Assembly: GCA_029261195.1 (NCBI GenBank)
Contig: JAJDBU010000072.1
Location: 16,168 to 80,167, forward strand
Direction: 5' to 3'
Length of the DNA: 64,000 bases
Source: Nitrospirota bacterium
Lineage (GTDB): Bacteria > Nitrospirota > Nitrospiria > SBBL01 > JAADHI01
Positions 46,165-54,652 of the stretch are shown piece after piece. Position 1 is the stretch's first letter. Each line of letters opens with the position of its first letter. A program made the position numbers and the translations under genes. The notes under the pieces are model-generated. The model searched no databases. It had not been told where the DNA came from and saw nothing but the letters and a program-made list of their open reading frames with translations.

Positions 46165-46209
46165 CTACTCTGAAGTCGTGATCTGCTTCCCGTTTCGACT
46201 TCAGAGTAG
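46165..46209. repeat. Perfect 14-bp inverted repeat
   Basis: CTACTCTGAAGTCG and CGACTTCAGAGTAG pair fully, with a 17-base loop, between groEL and the Usp/PCP_red gene. There is no T run. The loop length equals that of the repeat at 32612. Confidence 0.55.
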
Positions 46210-46332
46210 GGGTTTATAGCGTACAAATAAATCTTGTCAACAAAGAATCGAGGGTGTTACAATTTGCCACTTTTTCACTTGATTTTTTAAGTGCTGTTGG
46301 CGATTTTTGTAATTTGTAAAAGGGAGCAAACG

Positions 46333-48987
46333 ATGTATAAATCAATCTATATTCCGGTAGATAACTCAGACTATTCAAATACGGCCATTGATATTGGGAT
46401 GATGCTGGCAAAGCAGTACGGTTCAAAGGTTATTGGAAGCCATGCCTACGCGGCAAAACTGCATGACAAACGTTTCAAGCAAATGGAGGCAGGATTACCG
46501 GAAGAGTACCACGATGAAAATGAGCTGGAACGCCAGCGCAAAATACACGACTCCCTGATTACCCGTGGTCTTGAAATCATCACCGATTCCTATCTCGACA
46601 TCATTGATCAAAAGGCGAATGAGAGCAATGTGCCCATGGAACGGGTGTCCCTGGAGGGAAAAAACTACAAAGTCCTCGTCCAGGACATCGTCAAGAATGG
46701 ATATGATCTGGTTATTTTGGGCGCACTCGGCGTCGGAGCCGTGAGAGAAAGCATGATCGGGAGTGTTTGCGAACGCACGATTCGAAGGGTGCGGAAGTCC
46801 GATATCTTTGTGGTCAAAGAAACCACGGCACCAAAGCCCGGAGAGATGGGGAAAATCGTTGTTGCCATTGATGGCAGTCACCATTCCTTCGGCGGTTTCA
46901 AAACCGCGCTTGCGCTGGCAAAGACCTACAAACTGGAAATGGACGTGATTTCCGCCTTTGATCCCTACTATCATTATGCTGTTTTCAATTCGATCTCCGG
47001 GGTATTGAACGAAGAGGCCGGTAAGGTTTTTCGCTTCAAAGAGCAGGAAAAACTGCATGAAGAGGTGATTGATTCAGGACTCGCGAAGATTTATCAATCT
47101 CACTTGGAAGTCTGCAAAAAATTGGCTGAAGATGCAGAAGTGAAGATTAATACCTCCCTCTTAGATGGAAAACCCTTCGAAAAGGTGTTGCAATATGTCA
47201 AGAAGGAAAGACCTTGGTTGCTCGTGCTCGGTCGGATCGGCGTTCATTCCGATGAAGAGATGGATGTCGGGAGCAACGCTGAAAATCTGATCCGGATGGC
47301 ACCCTGTAATGTTCTGGTTTCCAACAAAACCTACGTCCCGCCGATCGACGCGATTGCAGAATACACGGTTGCCTGGACAGAAGAAGCCTCCAAACGGATG
47401 GAAAAGGTGCCGATCTTTGCGCGAGGCGTTGCCAAGACAGCGGTCTATCGTTATGCGATTGAGAAAGGTTATTCCATTATTACTAACTCGGTTGTTGACG
47501 GTGCGATGGGGGATATCCTTCCGAAATCAGCTGTGGACATGATGAAAAATATTGGAAAAACCCTGGATGAAAAGGGAATCGACCGGGACAAGATGACTTC
47601 TGAAGACAGTGTTTCCGAAACCCTTAAAGGCTCGGGTATCGCCGGCATGATGACGCAGATCGTCGGTGATCGTGATGTCGAACGTGCGGCGAGCTATGAC
47701 GACAAGGCCAAGCTGGATTTTTATCTCTGTAAGGGTTGTGGTTATACGGCAAAAGGGGATCAACCTGTCGAATGTCCTGTTTGTGGCGTAAAGGGCGATC
47801 AATTCCAGTTCATTGATAAATCACTCTTCGAAGCGGCGGCAAAAGCTGAAGGCGGCGTTTCTACAGAAGTCGGTTATGACGGTGTGCCGCTGAACTGGAC
47901 TGAAGATGCCAAAAACATCCTCCGGAAAAACCCTGCGGGATTTGAACGGCGTCGTGCCAAAGCAAAGGTTGAAAAAACGGCCCGGAAGATGGGCTTTCAG
48001 ACGATCTCAAAAGATTTTGCCGTTCGTATTCTTGAAGGCTCGGATTGGGAGGAAATGATGGCTTCCGGTGATGCTCAACAAGCAGAAGATGTGCCCGCCG
48101 CCACTCCAGCAACCCCTCACTTCACTTACAGTGATGAGGCCCAGGCGCGCCTTGAACGGGTGCCTGTGGGTTTCATGCGGGACGCGACGCGTCAGCACGT
48201 TGAAAATCATGCCTTCGCTCAATCAATCAGCCACATCACGCTTGAAGTGGCTGAAGCCGGAATTGCGAAAGCGACGGAGGAGATGACGGCTGTTATGTCA
48301 GGGGCTGAAAGTATCGAGGAAATCAGGAAGAAGATGGCAGCCATGGCCATCGGAAGTGAGCCGACTTTGAAAAAAGAACCGACTAGCTTCCACTTTTGCG
48401 GAATGTGCGGTCACGTCGCAAAAAAAGTGCCCGACAACTGTCCTGTTTGTGATGCGAAGAAGTCTCGATTTATGCTGATGAATGCAGCAAGTGATTATTT
48501 TATCTGCATGGTTTGTAGTCTCGTTGTGGAAGAGGTGGTGCCTGAGCATTGTTCGCTCTGCGGTGCAAATGGCGAATATCACATCCAACTTGAACGGAAA
48601 GAAAGTCCTATAGAACAAGCGCTTGAAGCGATTGCCTGGACTGACGAAGCCAAAGCCATGTTACAAGAGATTCCCGAAGGCTTTATGCGCGAGATGACGC
48701 ATTGGCGTATTGAAGCCGACGCAAGAAAAAAAGGCTTACCTGAAATCGATCCCTCTGTGATTCAGGCGAAGTACCTTCAGTGGAGCCAGGTTTCTCGGCA
48801 GGTTGAGCGGCGCCTCCCCTGGGATGATGAGGCTATCCGTCGTATGAATCTGATCCCTTCCTTTGTTCGCGGGACGGTTGTCGGGGAGATTGAAGCTCAT
48901 GCCGAAGAGCAAAAACTGACACAGGTCACTGCTGAGATTTTAGATCAAGTGACTGCGCAGTGGGCAGAGGCAATGCGCGGGTTTTAA
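46333..48987 (+). CDS. Usp-Usp-PCP_red/rubredoxin mosaic protein
   Basis: 884 residues from the ATG behind AGGGAG; the ORF-track start is 14 codons early. Two Usp domains (2-163, 171-332) are followed by five PCP_red-like domains (348-392, 522-567, 599-645, 769-818, 830-873), each of the form W-x2-[ED]A-x2-[RM][LM]-x3-P-x-[GF]-x-R. Three rubredoxin-like CX2C...CX2C knuckles are interleaved (C466/469/481/484, C689/692/703/706, C725/728/740/743), as in rubrerythrins. There is no signal peptide or membrane segment, so it is cytosolic. PCP_red is known as the C-terminal domain of protochlorophyllide reductase BchB, but no nitrogenase-like reductase subunit is nearby. The function is unknown; an iron-loaded redox sensor, scaffold or electron carrier is possible. 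Confidence 0.85.
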   Translation: MYKSIYIPVDNSDYSNTAIDIGMMLAKQYGSKVIGSHAYAAKLHDKRFKQMEAGLPEEYHDENELERQRKIHDSLITRGLEIITDSYLDIIDQKANESNVPMERVSLEGKNYKVLVQDIVKNGYDLVILGALGVGAVRESMIGSVCERTIRRVRKSDIFVVKETTAPKPGEMGKIVVAIDGSHHSFGGFKTALALAKTYKLEMDVISAFDPYYHYAVFNSISGVLNEEAGKVFRFKEQEKLHEEVIDSGLAKIYQSHLEVCKKLAEDAEVKINTSLLDGKPFEKVLQYVKKERPWLLVLGRIGVHSDEEMDVGSNAENLIRMAPCNVLVSNKTYVPPIDAIAEYTVAWTEEASKRMEKVPIFARGVAKTAVYRYAIEKGYSIITNSVVDGAMGDILPKSAVDMMKNIGKTLDEKGIDRDKMTSEDSVSETLKGSGIAGMMTQIVGDRDVERAASYDDKAKLDFYLCKGCGYTAKGDQPVECPVCGVKGDQFQFIDKSLFEAAAKAEGGVSTEVGYDGVPLNWTEDAKNILRKNPAGFERRRAKAKVEKTARKMGFQTISKDFAVRILEGSDWEEMMASGDAQQAEDVPAATPATPHFTYSDEAQARLERVPVGFMRDATRQHVENHAFAQSISHITLEVAEAGIAKATEEMTAVMSGAESIEEIRKKMAAMAIGSEPTLKKEPTSFHFCGMCGHVAKKVPDNCPVCDAKKSRFMLMNAASDYFICMVCSLVVEEVVPEHCSLCGANGEYHIQLERKESPIEQALEAIAWTDEAKAMLQEIPEGFMREMTHWRIEADARKKGLPEIDPSVIQAKYLQWSQVSRQVERRLPWDDEAIRRMNLIPSFVRGTVVGEIEAHAEEQKLTQVTAEILDQVTAQWAEAMRGF

Positions 48988-49028
48988 GGTGAGCTAAAGA
49001 GCTTAATACTGTTTACGGTTTTTCAACA

Positions 49029-49073
49029 AAGGGTCTGTAATACAGATATCATGTGTTATAGACCCTTGTTTTA
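49029..49073 (+). terminator. Hairpin between the Usp/PCP_red and radical SAM genes
   Basis: AAGGGTCT and AGACCCTT with further inner pairs (TAA/TTA) form a stem followed by GTTTT. It may be a terminator or a partial one that lowers expression of the downstream radical SAM gene, which starts 14 bp later with no promoter seen. Confidence 0.6.
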
Positions 49074-49086
49074 GAAAGGCAATACT

Positions 49087-50475
49087 ATGGCCTACCAGGC
49101 CTACTCGATCTCCTGGAATCTGACGCAGCGCTGCAATCTTTTCTGTACGCACTGCTACCTCAGTGCATTTCCAGGTGCCGATACCTCGAATGAATTGAGT
49201 ACGGAAGAATGTTTCAGGGTGATGGATGACATTGCCAAGGTCAATCCGGATGTCTTCATGATCCTTACAGGTGGGGAGCCTCTGGTTCGTAAAGATATAT
49301 TCGATATTGCCGCCTATGGCTCCGACAAGGGCTTCACTTGTGTTCTCGGAACGAATGGGGTTCTGGTTGGAAAAACGGAAGCTCGCAAGATGCGGGAAAG
49401 TGGACTGATGGGGGCTTCAATCAGTCTTGACTCGGTCGATCCCGTCAAACACGATCAATTTCGTCAGCTTCAAGGCTCCTGGAGAAATGCTCTGCGTGGC
49501 ATTGAGTATCTCAAAGAGGAAGGTCTTGATTTTTCCATCCATATGAGTGTGATGGATTGGAATGTCAGTGAAATTCCTAAGATGGTCGAATTGTCCCGAA
49601 AACTCGGGGCCAAAATCCTCAACTTCTTTTTTCTTATTCAGACCGGTCGCGCCGAAGGCATTATTGATATCGATCCGCGTCAATATAGAGAGATTCTGAC
49701 CTATCTCGCCCGGATGCAGGGTGTTGGCTCACAAGACGCGAACAGCAACGCACAGATCTTGACGCAATATGATGACCCCTGGACGGTTTCTGCCGGTCAA
49801 AACGATGGTCTGATTATCCGGGCAAAATGTGCCCCACACTTTCGACGCATCATCTATGAACTAGATCCGAATTCTCAATTACTGAAAAACTACGCACAGG
49901 GAAGCTGCCCTGCAGGCAAACATTATTGCCGCATCACTCCCACTGGAGAGATCACGCCCTGTCCCTATATGCCGGTGACGGCGGGAAACCTGAGAGAACA
50001 ATCCTTCGATGATATTTGGTACAACTCGCCGGTACTCAATGATCTGAGAGACCCCAATCTGGGTGGACGCTGCGGAGACTGTGAATTTTCAGAGATGTGC
50101 AGCGGCTGTCGTTGTCGCGCTTATGCGGTGCATGAAGATTATCTTGCGGAAGATGCCGCCTGCGATTATCAACCGGGACAATATGGGGGAAAGAAGATCC
50201 GGATGGATGCTTCACAAACCTTCGGCTTGGAACTGAAAACCACCCTGCCCTGGGATGATGCTGCGCGTGAACGATTAAAAGGTCTGCCCTCTTTTGCCCG
50301 AGGCATGGTTGCGCGAGGTGTGGAGCAGTATGCCACAGACAATAAGATTGAATTGATTACCGTGGACGTCATGAAGGTTGTTCGAGAGCGGGCTGAGGCT
50401 CGTATGGGACGTCGTTTTAACTTTACTGAATTTAATCGGAGCGTTTCAGAAAAAACAACTCCGAACAAGAACTGA
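49087..50475 (+). CDS. Radical SAM/SPASM enzyme with C-terminal PCP_red domain
   Basis: 462 residues. The radical SAM cluster is CNLFCTHC (C16, C20, C23), with LTGGEP for SAM binding. The segment NFFFLIQTGRAEG resembles the AhbC/AhbD/NirJ haem-modifying group. A SPASM-like Cys set for auxiliary Fe-S clusters lies at 274-359 (CPAGKHYC, CPYMP, CGDCEFSEMCSGCRC). Residues 388-435 are one PCP_red domain (PWDDAARERLKGLPSFARG). It probably modifies a tetrapyrrole or a peptide; which is unknown. Its PCP_red tail ties it to the genes on both sides. GAAAGG precedes the ATG. Confidence 0.85.
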   Translation: MAYQAYSISWNLTQRCNLFCTHCYLSAFPGADTSNELSTEECFRVMDDIAKVNPDVFMILTGGEPLVRKDIFDIAAYGSDKGFTCVLGTNGVLVGKTEARKMRESGLMGASISLDSVDPVKHDQFRQLQGSWRNALRGIEYLKEEGLDFSIHMSVMDWNVSEIPKMVELSRKLGAKILNFFFLIQTGRAEGIIDIDPRQYREILTYLARMQGVGSQDANSNAQILTQYDDPWTVSAGQNDGLIIRAKCAPHFRRIIYELDPNSQLLKNYAQGSCPAGKHYCRITPTGEITPCPYMPVTAGNLREQSFDDIWYNSPVLNDLRDPNLGGRCGDCEFSEMCSGCRCRAYAVHEDYLAEDAACDYQPGQYGGKKIRMDASQTFGLELKTTLPWDDAARERLKGLPSFARGMVARGVEQYATDNKIELITVDVMKVVRERAEARMGRRFNFTEFNRSVSEKTTPNKN

Positions 50476-50488
50476 AAGGCCGTCTGCT

Positions 50489-51487
50489 ATGTTTGGATCA
50501 AAACAAAAAGAGAACGAAAATCCGATTACCTGGACACCTGAGGCGGAGATACGTTTAAAAAAAGCCCCCTTCTTCCTACGTAAAATGGTCCGGAATCTAT
50601 CGGAGAAAAAGGCTGCCGAATTGGGGATCACAGTGATTACGGAAGAGGTTCTTGCACAATTTAAAGACAAGATGATGACGCCGATGGCGAATGAAGGGAC
50701 GACTGCGGTTCATGAAACCGCGGGAGTCGAAACAAAAGCGCTCGCCTGGACCCGAGAAGCCCAGGAAAGGCTGGACACTGTTCCGGAATTTATGCGGTCC
50801 ATGATTAAAAAGATTGCAGAAGAGGTCGCCCTCGAACGTGGGCACCTTGAAGTGGACATGGACCTGCTCAAAAAAGCAGAGGAGCTGGGAGAGAAAACGG
50901 AAGATCAGACTCGACCTGAGATTGAATGGACCGATGCCGCAAAACTACGACTTGAACAAAAAATTGCAGAATCTCCGGAGATGGCCCGTAACTTCGTTCT
51001 GGATATGTTAAAAAATGACGCCGAAGATCTTGCTCTGGAAATGGGAATCACTCGAATCGATCTGGCTGCAGCAACACAGATTTGGGATGCGCCGAAATCG
51101 GATGTCGCATGGAGTGAAGAAGCCAGAAAACGCCTCATGACCTCTCCCGACTTTGTTCGGAGCGGCATCAAAAAGGCGGCGGAACGGCGAGCCCGAAAAC
51201 TGGGTGTCACGACGGTGACTTCAGAACTACTGACCAAGTTTCGCAATGAAGCCATGATGAAGGCGATGAAACGGCTCCGCGTCTACGGATATGATGAAAT
51301 GACCTTTGATGCCTTTGAAGACGCAAAGGAAAAGACCCCACGACTCAAAGACAATACAGAGGCCGCAAAACGTTTGGATGACATTAAATGTTACATGGAA
51401 AACAAAGGGGACATTGGACTGATCGATGAAGAGATGCTTGATCGTATGAAGGATTATTTAAAAGATCCTTCAAAGAAAAAGATGTAG
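50489..51487 (+). CDS. Tandem PCP_red protein (four copies)
   Basis: 332 residues from the ATG 13 bp after the radical SAM stop; the ORF-track start lies inside that gene and is wrong. Four PCP_red-like domains fill most of it (15-58, 87-130, 147-197, 208-252), each beginning W-[TS]-x2-A and ending with a GIT-like strand and a helix. The third has a 5-residue insertion. The last 80 residues are a charged helical tail. There is only one Cys, no rubredoxin knuckle, no signal peptide and no catalytic motif that I can see. It looks like a scaffold or binding protein. I know of no characterised protein made only of this domain. Confidence 0.8.
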   Translation: MFGSKQKENENPITWTPEAEIRLKKAPFFLRKMVRNLSEKKAAELGITVITEEVLAQFKDKMMTPMANEGTTAVHETAGVETKALAWTREAQERLDTVPEFMRSMIKKIAEEVALERGHLEVDMDLLKKAEELGEKTEDQTRPEIEWTDAAKLRLEQKIAESPEMARNFVLDMLKNDAEDLALEMGITRIDLAAATQIWDAPKSDVAWSEEARKRLMTSPDFVRSGIKKAAERRARKLGVTTVTSELLTKFRNEAMMKAMKRLRVYGYDEMTFDAFEDAKEKTPRLKDNTEAAKRLDDIKCYMENKGDIGLIDEEMLDRMKDYLKDPSKKKM

Positions 51488-51518
51488 TTTGTTTTGAACT
51501 TGGAATCAGGGAGTTAGA

Positions 51519-51977
51519 ATGAATTTTTCCGCCGTCATCGCGCATTGGTTGCATCTCATGTCGGCTATTATCTGGATCGGAGCAGCGGCCTATCAGGTCT
51601 TTGTTCTGGGTCCCCTGATCAAAAAGGGAACCCTTCCTAAAGCGATGGTTGCATCGCTTGCAAAGCGTTATCGCCATGTCTCTCTGACGACCTTGCTTGT
51701 CCTGGTCGTGACAGGGGGAATTAATCTCAAGACCCGCCGTCTGGGATTCGATTCGGTGCCGGGCGGTTATATTTCCGCGCTTGCTGTTAAGGTTTTTATT
51801 GCCGTGGCCATGGCTTCGGGCCTGGTTTTCGGCATGATCCGTTCTTCGAATAAATACGATGATGAATTGAAGAAGGAGGACGGCCCTCCGAACTTCGGCG
51901 CTAATAAAGTGACCCTTGCTATGGGTACCATCGTGATCTTTCTTGCCGCCATGCTGAGACAGTGGGTATCAGAGTAA
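51519..51977 (+). CDS. CopD-like four-helix membrane protein
   Basis: 152 residues behind GGGAG. Four hydrophobic helices, the first with H-x2-H-L (AHWLHLMSAIIWIG) as in the CopD superfamily and related haem-b or copper membrane proteins. Helix 2 holds RYRHVSLTTLLVLVVTGG. It follows the PCP_red genes by 31 bp and overlaps the next gene. Cofactor unknown; His residues could hold a haem or copper and connect the cluster to the membrane. Confidence 0.75.
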   Translation: MNFSAVIAHWLHLMSAIIWIGAAAYQVFVLGPLIKKGTLPKAMVASLAKRYRHVSLTTLLVLVVTGGINLKTRRLGFDSVPGGYISALAVKVFIAVAMASGLVFGMIRSSNKYDDELKKEDGPPNFGANKVTLAMGTIVIFLAAMLRQWVSE

Positions 51978-52609
51978 GAACGGCTTCCAATCCTCTGCAA
52001 TCGCCAGAGAGACTTTTTTTTCTACGGCAATCTATTCGATCTCTTCCGTATCTTTTTCTAAGTGTTATTCTATTCTTCTCCGTCCCTCAAACTTCTTTTG
52101 CGATCCATGCCATCATTAAAGATGGGGAGGCCGTTCCTAGAAGCTACGGTCCACTTATCCTGGGGATGTCTCTAAAATCCTTTTTGGAAACAGAGGGAGA
52201 AAAAAAGGAGCAACCTATGGCAATTGGACAGTTTGCAGATGAGCATCAATACAAACTCGCAGCCCTTCCGTCCTCTCCCGATATTTTAAACATTGTCTGT
52301 GACTTTTATCAGGGAAAGCTCTTTCGTATTGAACTGAACTATCACCCGCTTAAAACCGGAGGGGCCATTGTTCAGGAGCGCATTGATGAATGGACAATCC
52401 GATTCGGTGAACCGCGGGTCAACAATTTCCCAGACGTCCTTCTGGTCTTCTGGGACGATGGTGCCACACGAATGATCTTGCAGTCGGATGAGTCGGAGGG
52501 CTCGACCCTCTATTCCATCACCTATATTGACGATGACCTCTTTCATCTTTTTAGTCGGGAGCGGGTTCAGCGGGAGACCGCCGGTCAGTCAAATTATGGA
52601 AAAAAGTAA
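51962..52609 (+). CDS. Secreted hypothetical protein
   Basis: 215 residues from a GTG overlapping the CopD-like stop by 16 bp. A long positively charged leader and hydrophobic segment (about 27-46, ending FAIHA) suggest a signal peptide; a later start is possible. The mature part is mixed alpha/beta with one Cys and segments such as GPLILGMSLKSF and YHPLKTGGAIV. I do not recognise the family. It may belong to the same transcript as the PCP_red genes. Confidence 0.6.
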   Translation: MGIRVRTASNPLQSPERLFFLRQSIRSLPYLFLSVILFFSVPQTSFAIHAIIKDGEAVPRSYGPLILGMSLKSFLETEGEKKEQPMAIGQFADEHQYKLAALPSSPDILNIVCDFYQGKLFRIELNYHPLKTGGAIVQERIDEWTIRFGEPRVNNFPDVLLVFWDDGATRMILQSDESEGSTLYSITYIDDDLFHLFSRERVQRETAGQSNYGKK

Positions 52610-52663
52610 GCCTATTCGACTGTTTCTGTTGTGCTCTTCCTAAGGATTCCAGCTTAAAAATTC

Positions 52664-52693
52664 TTGACTTGGAATAAAGACGCATTGTAGGCT
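52664..52693 (+). promoter_or_regulatory. Possible promoter of the oxidoreductase operon
   Basis: TTGACT and TAGGCT are separated by 18 bp, about 90 bp upstream of the first subunit gene. The -35 context (TTCTTGACTT) is identical to that of ffh, but the -10 keeps only the key T-A-T positions. Confidence 0.35.
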
Positions 52694-52785
52694 TGTTAAG
52701 CAGTGCCGGGGTAATCTCTAATCTCGGGGCGTAGGAGTCATGCACCGTAAAATCGACATTAAAATTATAAGTGTAGGAGGCATTA

Positions 52786-53400
52786 ATGGAAAAATACCGA
52801 GTCTTACCAGGTCCGGAGGCTTTTTTGCCGCCTGCAGCAGCCTGCGCCGGGGTGGTCCTTCCCGATCCGGGTCAGGGACATATCCACGGTGAAATCGTGC
52901 CGGAAGATGCGGCGATGGAGGAAGCGGCCAAACGCTTTTTGTCTGCCAAAGTGCCGACAATTTTCCCTGGTCCGCTAGTCCTTTGGGGATGGAATGAAAA
53001 TGCAGAACAAAAGGCGACTGCGATCAAGGCCCTTTATGATGTCTTGAAATCTCATAACAACGGGGCATTGCTTATACCAATGCCCGACTATCGTCCGAAA
53101 TATCCAAAAATCGATCCGGAAATTGAAATCAATCCAAACCACCCAAACCTGACCATTTGGCACAACAAAATTGATGTCTGCATGTTTGTCGGTGTGCATT
53201 GCCATCAGGCGAATATGTCCCTGAAAATTATTCGAGGGGGGACGAGTTGTTACACCATTGCAATGTGTGCACAGGCCGGTCATGAGGATGCGATGATCAC
53301 ATTTCGGGATGCGACGCCGGAAAAGATTATGAAACTTGTTGACGCTGTTAAACGCCTTAAGGATTCCGGCGCGTCGAATGACGTGAGGGGTACCGCTTAA
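52786..53400 (+). CDS. Accessory subunit of 2-oxoacid:ferredoxin oxidoreductase (CdhB-like)
   Basis: 204 residues behind GGAGG. It resembles the small carbon monoxide dehydrogenase beta-subunit-like family (GPEAFLPPAAACAG, TIFPGPLVLWGW, NKIDVCMFVGVHCHQANMSLKIIRGGT), which accompanies five-subunit POR/OGOR enzymes of Aquificales and Nitrospira. CdhB-type proteins have a DHS-like fold, so it may bind a nucleotide or help assembly. It is first in the operon and would correspond to the E subunit. Confidence 0.75.
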   Translation: MEKYRVLPGPEAFLPPAAACAGVVLPDPGQGHIHGEIVPEDAAMEEAAKRFLSAKVPTIFPGPLVLWGWNENAEQKATAIKALYDVLKSHNNGALLIPMPDYRPKYPKIDPEIEINPNHPNLTIWHNKIDVCMFVGVHCHQANMSLKIIRGGTSCYTIAMCAQAGHEDAMITFRDATPEKIMKLVDAVKRLKDSGASNDVRGTA

Positions 53401-53449
53401 GTTCAACATCGTTATTAATATAAACGCCAGATGAAATACGAAAGGGGGA

Positions 53450-54652
53450 ATGATGAGTTCAAAATCTCTGATCGGTACCGTTAATAAAAAAGGGCAAAAA
53501 ATCGTCGATCCTGAGTACCTCTTCAATGAGGCACCCAGGGAACGCTTCTTTATGACTGGAAGTGAGGTCGTCAAAGAAGCCATCCGACGGGCAAGTGTCG
53601 ACATCTCTGTTTCCTACCCGATTACCCCGCAAAGTGAGGCAGCAGCATTGGTTGGGGAACTCTGGGTGGAAGGCTATGTGGGTGACTACTTTCGAGGCGA
53701 GAATGAATTCGCAGTGATGTCTGAGTGTGCCGGTGCTTCTTTTGGTGGTGCGAGGGTTTTCACAACGACTTCCGGACCGGGCACCCTTCGAGCCTACGAA
53801 AACTTTCCGATGTGGGTTGGCTCGCGACTTCCCATCATGATTAACTTCATGGTGAGAGGGGTTAACTCTCCCTTAAGTATTCAGCCCGACACCCTGGAAA
53901 TCGGCCTGGTCATTGACACCGGGATGTTGATATGGCACGCCGAAACGGCTCAGGAGTTCTACGACTACCTCCTCAAAGGCTTTCTGGTTGCCGAGGAGCC
54001 GGATGTTCATCTACCCATTGCGATTTGTATTGATGGCTTCTTTGTCAGCCATACGAAGGATGACGTCATGATTACGCCGATAGATATGGCGATTCCTCCC
54101 TATGATCCCTATCGTTCGCCGGTACCCTGCATGGACATGGAGGTTCCTCCGGTTCGGATGATGCGTGATCCCTTTGTCATGAAAAGTAACTACATCAGCT
54201 ATGCAACCCAGGCCAGCTGGCAGCAGGAAACCCGTGCCGCCTGTGAGCGTTCCAGAAAACATACCGTCCGTCTTCTGGGAGGATTAATCGAAGAGGACCG
54301 TAGCGATGCTGAAATCCTGATTGTTTCTTCAGGGACGGCTCTGGCTCAGGGACGTGAAGCTGCACGGATTTTGGCAAAGGAAGGGATTCGGGTGGGCACG
54401 GTGAAGATTAAAACCATTCGTCCATTTCCCACAGAAGAAATTCGACAGGCTACCAAAAACGCCCGTTTGATCTTTGTCCCGGAATTCAATGTGGTGGGCT
54501 GGATGGCGAGAGAAATTAAGGCCTGCATTCCAGATAACCATCGTGTGATAGCAGGACCCCATGTGGCAGGTGGAATGACCTTGCCGCCGGAGGTCATCGT
54601 GGACGAGATCAAAAAAGTCCTTGCGAAGAATAAGGAGGCCATTCATGGATAA
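53450..54652 (+). CDS. 2-Oxoacid:ferredoxin oxidoreductase, alpha subunit
   Basis: 400 residues; ATGATG follows AAAGGGGGA, so either codon may start. FMTGSEVVKEAIRRASVDISVSYPITPQSEAA and FTTTSGPGT are alpha-subunit motifs, and the C-terminal third carries the transketolase-like domain ILIVSSGTALAQGREAA. With beta, gamma and delta it forms or cleaves pyruvate or 2-oxoglutarate with low-potential ferredoxin, a key reverse-TCA step. Sequence alone does not tell which acid is used. Confidence 0.93.
   Translation: MMSSKSLIGTVNKKGQKIVDPEYLFNEAPRERFFMTGSEVVKEAIRRASVDISVSYPITPQSEAAALVGELWVEGYVGDYFRGENEFAVMSECAGASFGGARVFTTTSGPGTLRAYENFPMWVGSRLPIMINFMVRGVNSPLSIQPDTLEIGLVIDTGMLIWHAETAQEFYDYLLKGFLVAEEPDVHLPIAICIDGFFVSHTKDDVMITPIDMAIPPYDPYRSPVPCMDMEVPPVRMMRDPFVMKSNYISYATQASWQQETRAACERSRKHTVRLLGGLIEEDRSDAEILIVSSGTALAQGREAARILAKEGIRVGTVKIKTIRPFPTEEIRQATKNARLIFVPEFNVVGWMAREIKACIPDNHRVIAGPHVAGGMTLPPEVIVDEIKKVLAKNKEAIHG

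Noticed and set aside
50378-50488. N-terminal extension of the tandem PCP_red protein given by the ORF track
   Set aside because: It lies inside the radical SAM gene in another frame; the ATG at 50489 with GAAAGG upstream starts the domain-containing part.
46333-51487. The PCP_red genes as a chlorophyll synthesis cluster
   Set aside because: No BchL/BchN/BchB catalytic subunits, Mg-chelatase or other pigment genes are in the window; only the small C-terminal domain is shared.
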